Source: Verrucomicrobiota bacterium (GTDB taxonomy: Bacteria; Verrucomicrobiota; Lentisphaeria; Oligosphaerales; Oligosphaeraceae). Taken from it: a DNA stretch of 19,141 nt. How positions within the stretch are numbered: the first letter of the stretch is position 1; every line of letters starts with the position of its first letter. A model generated the notes under the pieces. The model saw only the letters and a program-made list of their open reading frames with translations, did not search any database and was not told where the DNA came from. A program made the position numbers and the translations under genes. This document shows, piece after piece, positions 1 through 5,903 of the stretch. Location: positions 1 to 19,141 of the forward strand of contig JAKLHU010000002.1 of NCBI GenBank assembly GCA_022709995.1, given 5' to 3'.

Positions 1-325
1 TGTCCTGTTCGCCCAGTTCGGGCGGTTCGGGCCAGCCGCTGAGGCCGATGTAGGCGGTGGGCCGGAAGAGCCGCCAGTAGCCGTGCCAAGCCAGTTGGGA
101 CAGGGCCGGCGAGGCGGCGACGGCGGTGGCTGTGCGCCGCAGCGGCGCCAGCCATTCCGGCCCCAGGCCCATCGGCGCCATTAGCGGCTGCCAGAAATCC
201 TCCTGCAGGAAGAACAGCGGCTGTTCTGGCGGGTACTGGGCCATGCTTTCATCCCAGAGCCGGGAGACGTTGTCACTTGCCGCCTGGTCGCCGATCTGGC
301 GCAGAACTTCCGCCGCACTCAACAT
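1..325 (-). CDS. Uncharacterised protein, N-terminal fragment (possible GNAT-type acyltransferase)
   Basis: An open frame reads leftward from an ATG at 325 to the window edge without a stop, giving 108 residues of an incomplete protein. The start is supported by GGAGAGG (complement of 333-339) with 7 bases before the ATG. The segment is rich in Trp, Leu and Pro, with no signal peptide or membrane helix. Residues near 75-105 read LSQLAWHGYWRLF and later SGWPEPPELGE. This recalls the N-terminal domain of two-domain acyltransferases (NAT_N/GNAT_C, formerly DUF5596) that are frequent in gut anaerobes and Lentisphaerae. That family call is from memory of the pattern and is tentative. The catalytic GNAT part would lie outside the window. 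The gene is certain as a coding region; its function is not. Confidence 0.6.
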   Translation of the reverse strand, partial: MLSAAEVLRQIGDQAASDNVSRLWDESMAQYPPEQPLFFLQEDFWQPLMAPMGLGPEWLAPLRRTATAVAASPALSQLAWHGYWRLFRPTAYIGLSGWPEPPELGEQD

Positions 326-584
326 GATGATGCCTCTCCAATGACGCCGACTGGTGTTTTCCGAACGCCGGCCAAGCCGGCCGAAGACGCCGGCGCCGGG
401 CTGGAGGAAAACGTAATGGCGGAATCGGACGGCGCAAATCACCGCGGCCGGAAAACTGCTTTCCCGGCGTCATCGCTTGCGCTGACGGCGCGACAGGGCA
501 ATTTTCGAACGCCGCAGCGCGGTCAAGGCTCCGGCGGCAGGGGCGGCTCGGTTCCGAGGCCCGGAGGCCGTGACTGAAGTTGCT
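326..584. other. Intergenic stretch without a supported gene
   Basis: No frame here has a plausible start, ribosome binding site and protein-like composition. Apart from the GGAGAGG site at 333-339 that belongs to the leftward gene, I see only GC-rich sequence with short imperfect inverted repeats. There is no clear promoter. It leads into the tandem repeat array that starts at 585. Confidence 0.5.
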
Positions 585-891
585 GCCGGAAAAGGCGTCG
601 TGGCAATGGTTAGCGAGCACGGGCTGGAAGCCCGTGTCGCCTCTTTGCCGGAAAAGGCGTCGTGGCCATGGTTGGCGAGCCCGGGCTGGAAGTCCGTGTC
701 ACCTCCTTGCCGGAAAAGGCGTCGTGGCAATGGTTGGCGAGCACGGGCTGGAAGCCCGTGTCACCTCTTTGCCGGAAAAGGCGTCGTGGCAATGGTTGGC
801 GAGCACGGGCTGGAAGCCCGTGTCACCTCCTTGCCGGAAAAGGCGTCGTGGCAATGGTTGGCGAGCACGGGCTGGAAGCCCGTGTCACCTC
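585..891. repeat. Tandem array of five 62-bp palindrome-bearing repeats (REP-like)
   Basis: Five units start at 585, 647, 709, 771 and 833, each exactly 62 bp except the last, which stops after 59. Each begins GCCGGAAAAGGCGTCGTGGC and contains the palindrome CACGGGCTGGAAGCCCGTG (8-bp stem, 3-base loop) at 618-636, 742-760, 804-822 and 866-884. The copy at 680-698 has lost two pairings. Because 62 is not a multiple of three, each unit shifts the reading frame, so the frames running through the array (reading ASTGWKPV or GLEARVT) are not genes. The palindrome resembles dispersed repetitive extragenic palindromes that I recall from other PVC genomes. Such repeats are often mobilised by REP-associated Y1 transposases, none of which is encoded here. 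Confidence 0.9.
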
Positions 892-905
892 GCGCGCGCC
901 AAGTA

Positions 906-928
906 GGCGCCTCAGGCCCTGAGGCGCC
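906..928. repeat. Perfect 10-bp inverted repeat (hairpin) inside the repeat region
   Basis: GGCGCCTCAG at 906-915 pairs exactly with CTGAGGCGCC at 919-928 around the loop GCC. CGCGCG tracts just outside (891-896 and after 928) could extend the stem. No T-run follows on either strand, so it is not a standard terminator, although it lies about 120 bases past the stop of the leftward AraC gene. It differs in sequence from the 62-bp repeat hairpins. Confidence 0.7.
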
Positions 929-969
929 CGCGCGAACCAATGATTATGACTCCCGTTTCTGCGGCAACG

Positions 970-1019
970 GGCGTCGTGGCCATGGTTGGCGAGCACGGGC
1001 TGGAAGCCCGTGTTGCCTC
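970..1019. repeat. Solitary sixth copy of the palindromic repeat
   Basis: This copy matches the core of the 62-bp unit (GCGTCGTGGC, then the intact palindrome at 994-1012, then TTGCCTC). It is separated from the array by about 78 bases of unrelated sequence that carries the 906-928 hairpin. It lies 27 bases past the stop codon of the AraC-type gene, so that gene's transcript would include it. Confidence 0.85.
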
Positions 1020-1045
1020 GGAGAGCCTCGGGGCGGCACGCGCCG

Positions 1046-1918
1046 TCAATCGGTGAACAGATTCTGGTTACGGAAAGCTTTCGGGGTATCACCGGCGTAG
1101 CGGCGAAATTCACGGGCGAAGAACGAGCCGTCCTTGTAGCCGCATTCGCGGGCGACGGTTCGGATGGGCAAGGTGCTGTTGGCGAGCAATTCCCTGGCCT
1201 TTTCCAAACGCAGCCGGATGAGGTACTGGTTGGGGGGACATTTCAAGTGCCGGCGGAACATCTTGGTCATGGTCTGCTGGCTCACGCCAAAGTATTTGGC
1301 CAGTTCGCCGATCGACTGCCGGTCCGCCAGGTCCCCGACCAGGCGCCGCACGACATGCTCGAATCTCGAATGGATGTCGTCGTGCCCCACCTGGTCGGCC
1401 ATTTCCAGGATCAAGTCATAGGCCAGGACCGACATGCGGGTCAGCAAGTGCTCGTCACCGCGGACCGCCAGTTCGTACACTTTTTCGTATAGGGCAAAAA
1501 TCCGTTCGGGCGACTTGAGCTTGATGACGCGGGAATTGCTCAGCGCCCCCTGGTTGACCAGGAGCGCCATCAGCGGGCCGTTGTTGATGGCGATCCAGCG
1601 TTTTCGGCAGGGCTGGTCGCCGGCCACGGTCATGGTGTATTTCACCCCGGGCCGGAGGATGAACATGTCGCCTGGCCGCAGCAGGTGCTTCTCCCGCTCG
1701 GTCTGCAGCTGCAACCCGCCCTCTTCCCCCAACTGCACCGACCAGTAGACGTGCTTCACGGTGATTTCCGCTCCCGGCGTGTAGACGGCCTGGCCGTAGC
1801 AATTCAAGTACAACGCCACCGAATCAAGATTGGTCATCCGGCTGCGATCAAGCCAGACATCGTCACGGCTCAAGGGAAACTGGTTGACCCGATGCCGGAA
1901 TACATGCAGCGCCGCCAT
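1046..1918 (-). CDS. AraC/XylS-family transcriptional regulator
   Basis: A 290-residue cytoplasmic regulator. Residues about 25-110 look like the AraC-type cupin sensor domain (PGAEITVKHVYWS, then LRPGDMFILRPGVKYTM). The last 100 residues are a double helix-turn-helix: first HTH at SIGELAKYFGVSQQTMTKMF, then RLRLEKARELLANSTLPI and the second HTH at ARECGYKDGSFFAREFRRYAG. I chose ATG 1918 because AAGGAGG precedes it with normal spacing. The frame stays open upstream to 2080, but that part has no domain character. Length is normal for the family. AraC proteins usually bind a small ligand, often a sugar, and control neighbouring genes. The divergent prepilin-like gene is the nearest candidate target. 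The ligand cannot be read from the sequence. Confidence 0.92.
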   Translation of the reverse strand: MAALHVFRHRVNQFPLSRDDVWLDRSRMTNLDSVALYLNCYGQAVYTPGAEITVKHVYWSVQLGEEGGLQLQTEREKHLLRPGDMFILRPGVKYTMTVAGDQPCRKRWIAINNGPLMALLVNQGALSNSRVIKLKSPERIFALYEKVYELAVRGDEHLLTRMSVLAYDLILEMADQVGHDDIHSRFEHVVRRLVGDLADRQSIGELAKYFGVSQQTMTKMFRRHLKCPPNQYLIRLRLEKARELLANSTLPIRTVARECGYKDGSFFAREFRRYAGDTPKAFRNQNLFTD

Positions 1919-2274
1919 CTTCAGCCTCCTTGCCAGGATGCCGCCGGATGCCTGGCTCTGGCCGCGTCCCGTCCCGATGTTCGACCCGTCTCGCCGCTTC
2001 TTCCCCGCCACCGGAGCGTGGCCGGCAAAACCAACGAAAGCTTCACCTTGGAAAAGGTCTGTCAGCAAGCCTCGGAGCATAAAAAAGTTATATCTTTAAA
2101 TAAAATAATCCTATTATTTGGAATTGCATTCCAAGGCGGGAAAAAGTATTATAATCACCAGCGTGTGAGGATGTTTTCAACCGCCCCACGCCGCTGCGCC
2201 GAAAACGATGTCGGACGCGGGCGGCGGCTCTGGCAGTCTTTTTTCCCGTCGGCTTTCCACCCAAGGAGTCAGCC
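1919..2274. promoter_or_regulatory. Divergent regulatory gap between the AraC-type gene and the prepilin-like gene
   Basis: The 356-base gap holds no supported gene. Positions 1919-2080 are GC-rich. Positions 2080-2165 are strongly AT-rich and contain two overlapping inverted repeats: AAATAAT-CCT-ATTATTT (2103-2119) and TTGGAAT-TGC-ATTCCAA (2118-2134). A rightward promoter fits TTGCAT (2124-2129), 17 bases, TATTAT (2147-2152), overlapping a TATAAT at 2150-2155. The second repeat covers the -35 element, so a bound protein could block or recruit polymerase. The expected 5' leader of the prepilin gene is about 115 bases. A leftward promoter is likely in the same AT-rich block but is not clear. 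Confidence 0.55.
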
Positions 2275-2981
2275 ATGCAACGCAAGAAAGTCCTCTGCTT
2301 CACCCTGATCGAGCTGCTGGTCGTCATTGCCATCATCGCCATTTTGGCCGCCATGCTTCTCCCGGCCCTGACCAAGGCCCGCAAGAAAGCCCGTGACATC
2401 GCCTGCATCAACAATATGCGGCAGCTGGGTGTCTACCTGATCATGTACACGGATTCCAACGAGGGCTACTTTCCTCCCTATGTCAACGCCAGCAACTGCT
2501 GGATGGACTACATCCTTGACTTCAGCGACCCGGGCCTGCGCCAGGGTTGGATTGCGGCCGGCACCAGCAGCACCCACAACGACAACTACTACCTGCGCTG
2601 CCGTCCGTCCTGCCCGGCAATGAATCCAAGTACCGGGCCAACTACTCGCTCTCCAACACGCTGTCCGCCGCCGCGAGCGCGACGGTCAACGCCATCCAGA
2701 ACACGAACATGCTGGTCGCCGCCGACGGCCACTATTACGTCACTACCTATTATTATGACGGCTCCGCCGGCACCCGCCTGACCTTCTGCCACGGCTCCGA
2801 GGATACCGGGCATACCTTCCTCTACGGCGTCAGCGCCTTGAACTGCCTCTACCTCAACGGCAGCGCTTCCCGCCAAAATCAACAAGTCCAGACCCGATGG
2901 TCGAAAAATCCCGGCGTCTACCAGGGTTTCACGACGGCCGAAAAGGAAATCTACCAGAAATACTGGCAGACGTCGCTGTGA
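2275..2981 (+). CDS. Prepilin-type (type II secretion pseudopilin-like) protein, apparently frameshifted at about 2601
   Basis: The ATG at 2275 follows AAGGAG by six bases. The first 35 residues are a type IV prepilin signal ([20 protein letters not shown]) followed by [24 protein letters not shown], the hallmark of the large H-X9-DG pseudopilin family of Planctomycetes and Lentisphaerae. Such proteins are cleaved by a prepilin peptidase and anchored or assembled at the inner membrane. In the starting frame the protein loses family character after YYLRC and stops at 2781. The frame one base back continues in family style: [28 protein letters not shown] and a degenerate tail [11 protein letters not shown], ending with a TGA at 2981. 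One missing C near 2601 would restore YLRCPSVLPG and a protein of about 235 residues. Residue -1 of the cleavage site is Cys, not the usual Gly. The break may be a real mutation or a sequencing error. Confidence 0.8.
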
Positions 2982-3058
2982 TAACAGCCGGCCGGAGCAC
3001 CGCGCTTCGGCTGGCGCCGCCAGGGCCCCCGCTGGCGTGACGCCGCCCTAAACAAAAG

Positions 3059-3096
3059 AAAACAGGCGCGCTTCGGGTGAAGCGCGCCTGTTTTTT
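3059..3096. terminator. Bidirectional rho-independent terminator
   Basis: A 16-bp perfect stem (3059-3074 with 3079-3094) around the loop GGGT ends in a run of Ts to 3096 on the plus strand. On the minus strand the tract before it becomes TTTTCTTTTGTTT. It lies between the convergent ends of the prepilin-like gene (stop at 2981) and rplI (stop at 3137) and should end transcription from both sides. Confidence 0.93.
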
Positions 3097-3136
3097 AGTT
3101 AAAGGCTGCCGTTGTTAGGCGTTGCGACGGGTGTAA

Positions 3137-3619
3137 TCAGGCCTTGGCCGACTCGGCCGCGGCCTTGTCGTCGGCGCGGACGATTTTGACTTTGACAATG
3201 GCTTTGACTTCGCTGTGCAGCTTGATTTCGACTTCGCTGGAGCCCAGTTCGCGGAGCGGCTCGTCGAGAACGATGATGTTGCGCTCGACTTCGATGCCCT
3301 GGGCCAGCAGCGCCTCGGCAATCTGGGCGGCGCCGACGGAGCCATAGAGCTTGTCGTTTTCGCCGGCGGCCATCGGAATGACCAGAGCCGTCTTGGCGAT
3401 TTTCTCGGCCATCGCCTTGGCGACGTTGACGCGTTCCTCGTGCTGCTGCTGCAGAAGCAGCTTCTTGGCCTCCATGCGTTTCAGGGCCGCCTTGGATACC
3501 GGCTCGCCGAGCTTGCGGGGCAGAAGGTAATTGCGGGCATAGCCTTCGGAGACATGCACTTCGTCGCCGATCCGTCCCAAACCTGCGACATCTTCCCGGA
3601 GAATGAGTTGAACAGACAT
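3137..3619 (-). CDS. rplI: 50S ribosomal protein bL9
   Basis: A 160-residue protein with the two-domain bL9 layout. The N-terminal RNA-binding domain starts MSVQLILREDVAGLGRIGDEV and contains the hallmark GYARNYLLPRKL. A long central helix (about residues 45-75) follows, then the C-terminal domain with KLYGSVGAAQIAEAL. bL9 binds 23S rRNA at the base of the L1 stalk. It is the last gene of the leftward ribosomal cluster and ends 41 bases before the terminator stem. GAAAGGAG lies 9 bases before the ATG. The short KAAAESAKA tail beyond the folded domain is a minor extension. Function is secure. Confidence 0.97.
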   Translation of the reverse strand: MSVQLILREDVAGLGRIGDEVHVSEGYARNYLLPRKLGEPVSKAALKRMEAKKLLLQQQHEERVNVAKAMAEKIAKTALVIPMAAGENDKLYGSVGAAQIAEALLAQGIEVERNIIVLDEPLRELGSSEVEIKLHSEVKAIVKVKIVRADDKAAAESAKA

Positions 3620-3643
3620 AGTAATCAGCTCCTTTCAGGTGTA

Positions 3644-3874
3644 TCAGAGAATGAGGGCCAGAATGCGGGCCCGCTTGACGGCAATCGCCAGGAGCTTCTG
3701 GTGCTTGAAGCAGTTGCCCGTGATGCGGCGCGGAAGAATCTTGCCGCCTTCCGTCTGGAAACGGCGGAGCAATTCCACGTCCTTGAAGTCAATGTTGAAA
3801 ATCTTGTTTTCGCAAAGGCGGCAATTCTTCTGCCGCAAAACTTTGCGGCGACGACGCGGTTTCTGGGTTTTCAT
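3644..3874 (-). CDS. rpsR: 30S ribosomal protein bS18
   Basis: A 76-residue, very basic protein. After the RRRRK head it reads [23 protein letters not shown], then [11 protein letters not shown] and [21 protein letters not shown], all standard for bS18. The CxxC pair (residues 18 and 21) with the later CFKH suggests a zinc-binding type of bS18. It pairs with bS6 on the platform of the small subunit, and bS6 is encoded two genes upstream. Only 24 bases separate it from rplI, so the two are surely co-transcribed. AGAGG precedes the ATG. Confidence 0.97.
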   Translation of the reverse strand: MKTQKPRRRRKVLRQKNCRLCENKIFNIDFKDVELLRRFQTEGGKILPRRITGNCFKHQKLLAIAVKRARILALIL

Positions 3875-3945
3875 GGGTGCATCCTCTATGAATATGTTTT
3901 ACTGGGAATGAAATGCTCAATGAATCGGGGGTCGGCGGACGGGCT

Positions 3946-4629
3946 TCAGAAGGGAAGGTCGTCGCCGCCGCTGCCGCCTTCCTCGGGCAGCGGTTCGAAC
4001 TGCGGCATGGCCGGGGCAGCCGGGGCGGCCGGGGCCGGGCTCTTGGCGGCCGGCGGCGGTTGCTGCCAGTTGCCCTGGGGCGCGGCCGGGGCTTGTCGCG
4101 ACCAGCCGCCCTGGGGCGCGGCGGGGCCGCGCTGGGGGGCCTGGCGCTGCCAGCCGCCCTGCGGCGGCGGACCGCTCTGGGGGCGCTGCCAGCCGCCGCT
4201 TGGCGCCTGAGGCTGCTGAGGCTGCTGCCAGCCTCCGGGGGCGGAAGCCGCATCGGCCTGCTCGTCCTCGGCATAGCCGCCTTCGCGGCCAGCCGGGGCG
4301 CCGATCAGCTGGATGCGCTCCGCCGTCACGGACAGCCGGTTGCGCTTCTTGCCGGTTTCACGCTCGTCCCACTGTTCAAAATGGAGACGCCCCTCCACGA
4401 AGATGGGCGACCCCTTGCGAAGATATTGCGCGACAACCTCGCCGGACCGGCCAAACGCACTGACGTCAATGAAACAGACTTCTTCCTGGGTCACGCCGGC
4501 GGCATTGACAAACTGCCGGTTGACCGCCACCCCGAAAGCGCAGACGGTCGTGCCGCTGGGCAGCGTCCGCATCTCCGGATCCCGGGTTAAGTTACCCATC
4601 AGGAAGACTTTATTCAGATTGGCAGGCAT
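3946..4629 (-). CDS. ssb: Single-stranded DNA-binding protein SSB
   Basis: A 227-residue SSB. The OB-fold covers about residues 1-113 (NKVFLMGNLTRDPEMR, SGTTVCAFGVAVNR, CFIDVSAFGRSGE, KGSPIFVEGRL and a later VTAERIQLIG). A disordered Gln/Pro/Gly/Ala linker follows to about residue 205, carrying four GGW units and one GNW in a near-periodic pattern. The protein ends in the acidic tip GGDDLPF, the conserved peptide that recruits replication and repair partners. SSB coats single-stranded DNA during replication and repair. Its place between rpsF and rpsR is the classic bacterial arrangement. At 227 residues it is longer than E. coli SSB (about 178), all because of the linker. Confidence 0.96.
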   Translation of the reverse strand: MPANLNKVFLMGNLTRDPEMRTLPSGTTVCAFGVAVNRQFVNAAGVTQEEVCFIDVSAFGRSGEVVAQYLRKGSPIFVEGRLHFEQWDERETGKKRNRLSVTAERIQLIGAPAGREGGYAEDEQADAASAPGGWQQPQQPQAPSGGWQRPQSGPPPQGGWQRQAPQRGPAAPQGGWSRQAPAAPQGNWQQPPPAAKSPAPAAPAAPAMPQFEPLPEEGGSGGDDLPF

Positions 4630-4685
4630 GGCTGCATCCCCCCGTTTGTTGTGTCAGCCGTCAGGAACGGCCGAAGCAGACGGCC

Positions 4686-5093
4686 TCAGCGCTCTTCGCG
4701 ATAGCTGCGAAACGGCCTTTCCTCACGGTCGAAACTGTCCTGGAAGCTCTCTTCCCGGACCAGGCGGTCATGGCCGTCGCGGGGCTTGAACACATCGTCG
4801 TCCTGGCCGTCTTCATATTCAAAGACCGCCATGCGCAGCACCGTCTGATTCAAATGGAATTTGTCTTGCAGGGCGGCGACCGCATCGGGCCCGCATTCCA
4901 TCACATAGTCCCAGTAAATACCGGCCTTGTGCTTGCCGATCGGGCGGGCAAACACGCGCTTTTCCAGGCAGAGATTGCGGGTGATCGTCCCGCCCAGGCT
5001 GCGAATCGCGTCTTCGATGCCGGTCGAAAACGCCTCGCCATTGTTCTCGACCCGGCGCGGGTCGAGAATGAACACGGCTTCATACTTTTTCAA
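4686..5093 (-). CDS. rpsF: 30S ribosomal protein bS6, probable TTG start
   Basis: The core reads KKYEAVFILDPRR, then GGTITRNLCLEKRVFARPIGKHKAGIYWDYVMECGPDAV and LNQTVLRMAVF, a normal bS6 that partners bS18 in the 30S platform. I chose the TTG at 5093. It gives the canonical (M)KKYEAVF N-terminus and is preceded by AAGGAG with 9 bases between. The only ATG upstream (5120) would add nine unfamiliar residues and a larger overlap. With the TTG start the protein has 135 residues and overlaps the end of pth by 14 bases, which suggests translational coupling. After about residue 100 it carries a charged tail rich in Asp, Glu and Arg (EDGQDDDVFKPRDGHDR, then FDREERPFRSYREER), as bS6 tails often do. 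Confidence 0.93.
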   Translation of the reverse strand: MKKYEAVFILDPRRVENNGEAFSTGIEDAIRSLGGTITRNLCLEKRVFARPIGKHKAGIYWDYVMECGPDAVAALQDKFHLNQTVLRMAVFEYEDGQDDDVFKPRDGHDRLVREESFQDSFDREERPFRSYREER

Positions 5094-5754
5094 CGTTTGG
5101 TTCTCCTTTTTCCGAGGCATTGATGTTGTCCGCCGACCAGCGGTTGCCGAGGTTCATCGCCGTGTCCAGCCCTTGCTTGAGGGCGGTGGCGACCAGATTG
5201 GCCGCGACGGTGACGACTTGCCTGACAACCGCGCGTTCAGCGGAAGTCCACGGCGCCAACACGTAATCGATGATGGCGATGTCGGTGGACTGCGGTCTCC
5301 CAATACCGATCCGGAAGCGGGGGAAGGCCCCGGTCTCCAGATGCTGGATGATGGATTCGACGCCTTTTTGCCCGCCGCTGCTGCCGCCGGGGCGAACCCG
5401 GAGGCGGCCGAGAGGCAAGTCAAGGCAGTCGCTGACGACGATCAATTCGGCCGGGGAGAAGCCGAATCGGGCCGTCACTTCCTTCACCACTTCGCCGCTG
5501 CAGTTCATATAGGCCAAGGGCCGCAGCAGCAGGCAGTCAAACCCGTACAGGGTCAGGCTGCGCAGCTCGCCGCGGGCTGGCTGCCAGAGCGTCGCCGCGT
5601 CAAAAGTCGACACGGCCTGCAACTGGTCAGCCACGAGAAAACCGGCGTTATGCCTGGTCCCGGCGTATGTGCCGCCGGGATTGCCCAAACAGACCACCAG
5701 CTGTGTTCTCGCCGGCTGGCTGGAGCCGCGCGTTGTGCCGGAGAAGTCCATCAT
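5080..5754 (-). CDS. pth: Peptidyl-tRNA hydrolase
   Basis: Pth releases tRNA from peptidyl-tRNAs that drop off the ribosome. Family motifs appear in order: LVVCLGNPGGTYAGTRHNAGF (with the catalytic His of RHNAG), RPLAYMNCSGEVV (substrate-binding Asn), VVSDCLDLPLGRLRVRPGG (catalytic Asp) and FPRFRIGIGRP. The usual GGHNG loop, which carries a second His and an Asn that contact substrate, reads GGQKG here. The start is uncertain: ATG at 5754, an adjacent ATG at 5751, or GTG at 5766, none with a good ribosome binding site. From 5754 the protein has 224 residues, with about 15 ahead of the fold and an extra tail compared with the 194 of E. coli. It sits between rplY and rpsF in the ribosomal cluster. 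Confidence 0.93.
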   Translation of the reverse strand: MMDFSGTTRGSSQPARTQLVVCLGNPGGTYAGTRHNAGFLVADQLQAVSTFDAATLWQPARGELRSLTLYGFDCLLLRPLAYMNCSGEVVKEVTARFGFSPAELIVVSDCLDLPLGRLRVRPGGSSGGQKGVESIIQHLETGAFPRFRIGIGRPQSTDIAIIDYVLAPWTSAERAVVRQVVTVAANLVATALKQGLDTAMNLGNRWSADNINASEKGEPNVEKV

Positions 5755-5795
5755 CCTGAAACACACGAAACACGATCAGAAACGCTATACCTTGC

Positions 5796-5820
5796 GTCCG
5801 GCGCCGGGCCGGCGCCGGAC
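5796..5820. repeat. Strong hairpin between rplY and pth
   Basis: GTCCGGCGCC (5796-5805) pairs perfectly with GGCGCCGGAC (5811-5820) around a 5-base loop. A second inverted repeat lies beside it, GGCCGCGG (5835-5842) with CCGCGGCC (5860-5867). Both are in the 149-base gap that a leftward transcript crosses between bL25 and Pth. No T-run follows on the minus strand, so a role in mRNA processing or partial attenuation is more likely than full termination; this is inference. Confidence 0.6.
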
Positions 5821-5903
5821 GGTTCGAGGCCCACGGCCGCGGTTGCCGGCGGAAGGCGGCCGCGGCCTGGCTTAGACCGCGGCGAACCGGCGGACGGCGG
5901 CAG

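Noticed and set aside
906..928. Rho-independent terminator for the AraC-type gene.
   Set aside because: The stem is strong but no T-run follows on the minus strand, and the stop codon is about 120 bases away.
585..1019. CRISPR array.
   Set aside because: The repeats are contiguous with no variable spacers, and no cas genes are nearby.
570..1100. Long open frames through the repeat region that read as repetitive proteins (ASTGWKPV, GLEARVTSLP).
   Set aside because: The unit is 62 bp, so each repeat shifts frame; the frames stay open only because of high GC content. There is no ribosome binding site and no family match.
986..1492. Rightward frame antisense to the AraC-type gene.
   Set aside because: It is the shadow of a strong regulator gene with clear domains and a ribosome binding site on the other strand.
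1919..2080. Upstream extension of the AraC-type protein to an ATG at 2080.
   Set aside because: The extra 54 residues have no domain character and the internal ATG at 1918 has an excellent AAGGAGG site.
3215..4210. A 331-residue rightward frame across rplI, rpsR and ssb.
   Set aside because: It is antisense to three certain genes; its Gly/Ala-rich end mirrors the SSB linker.
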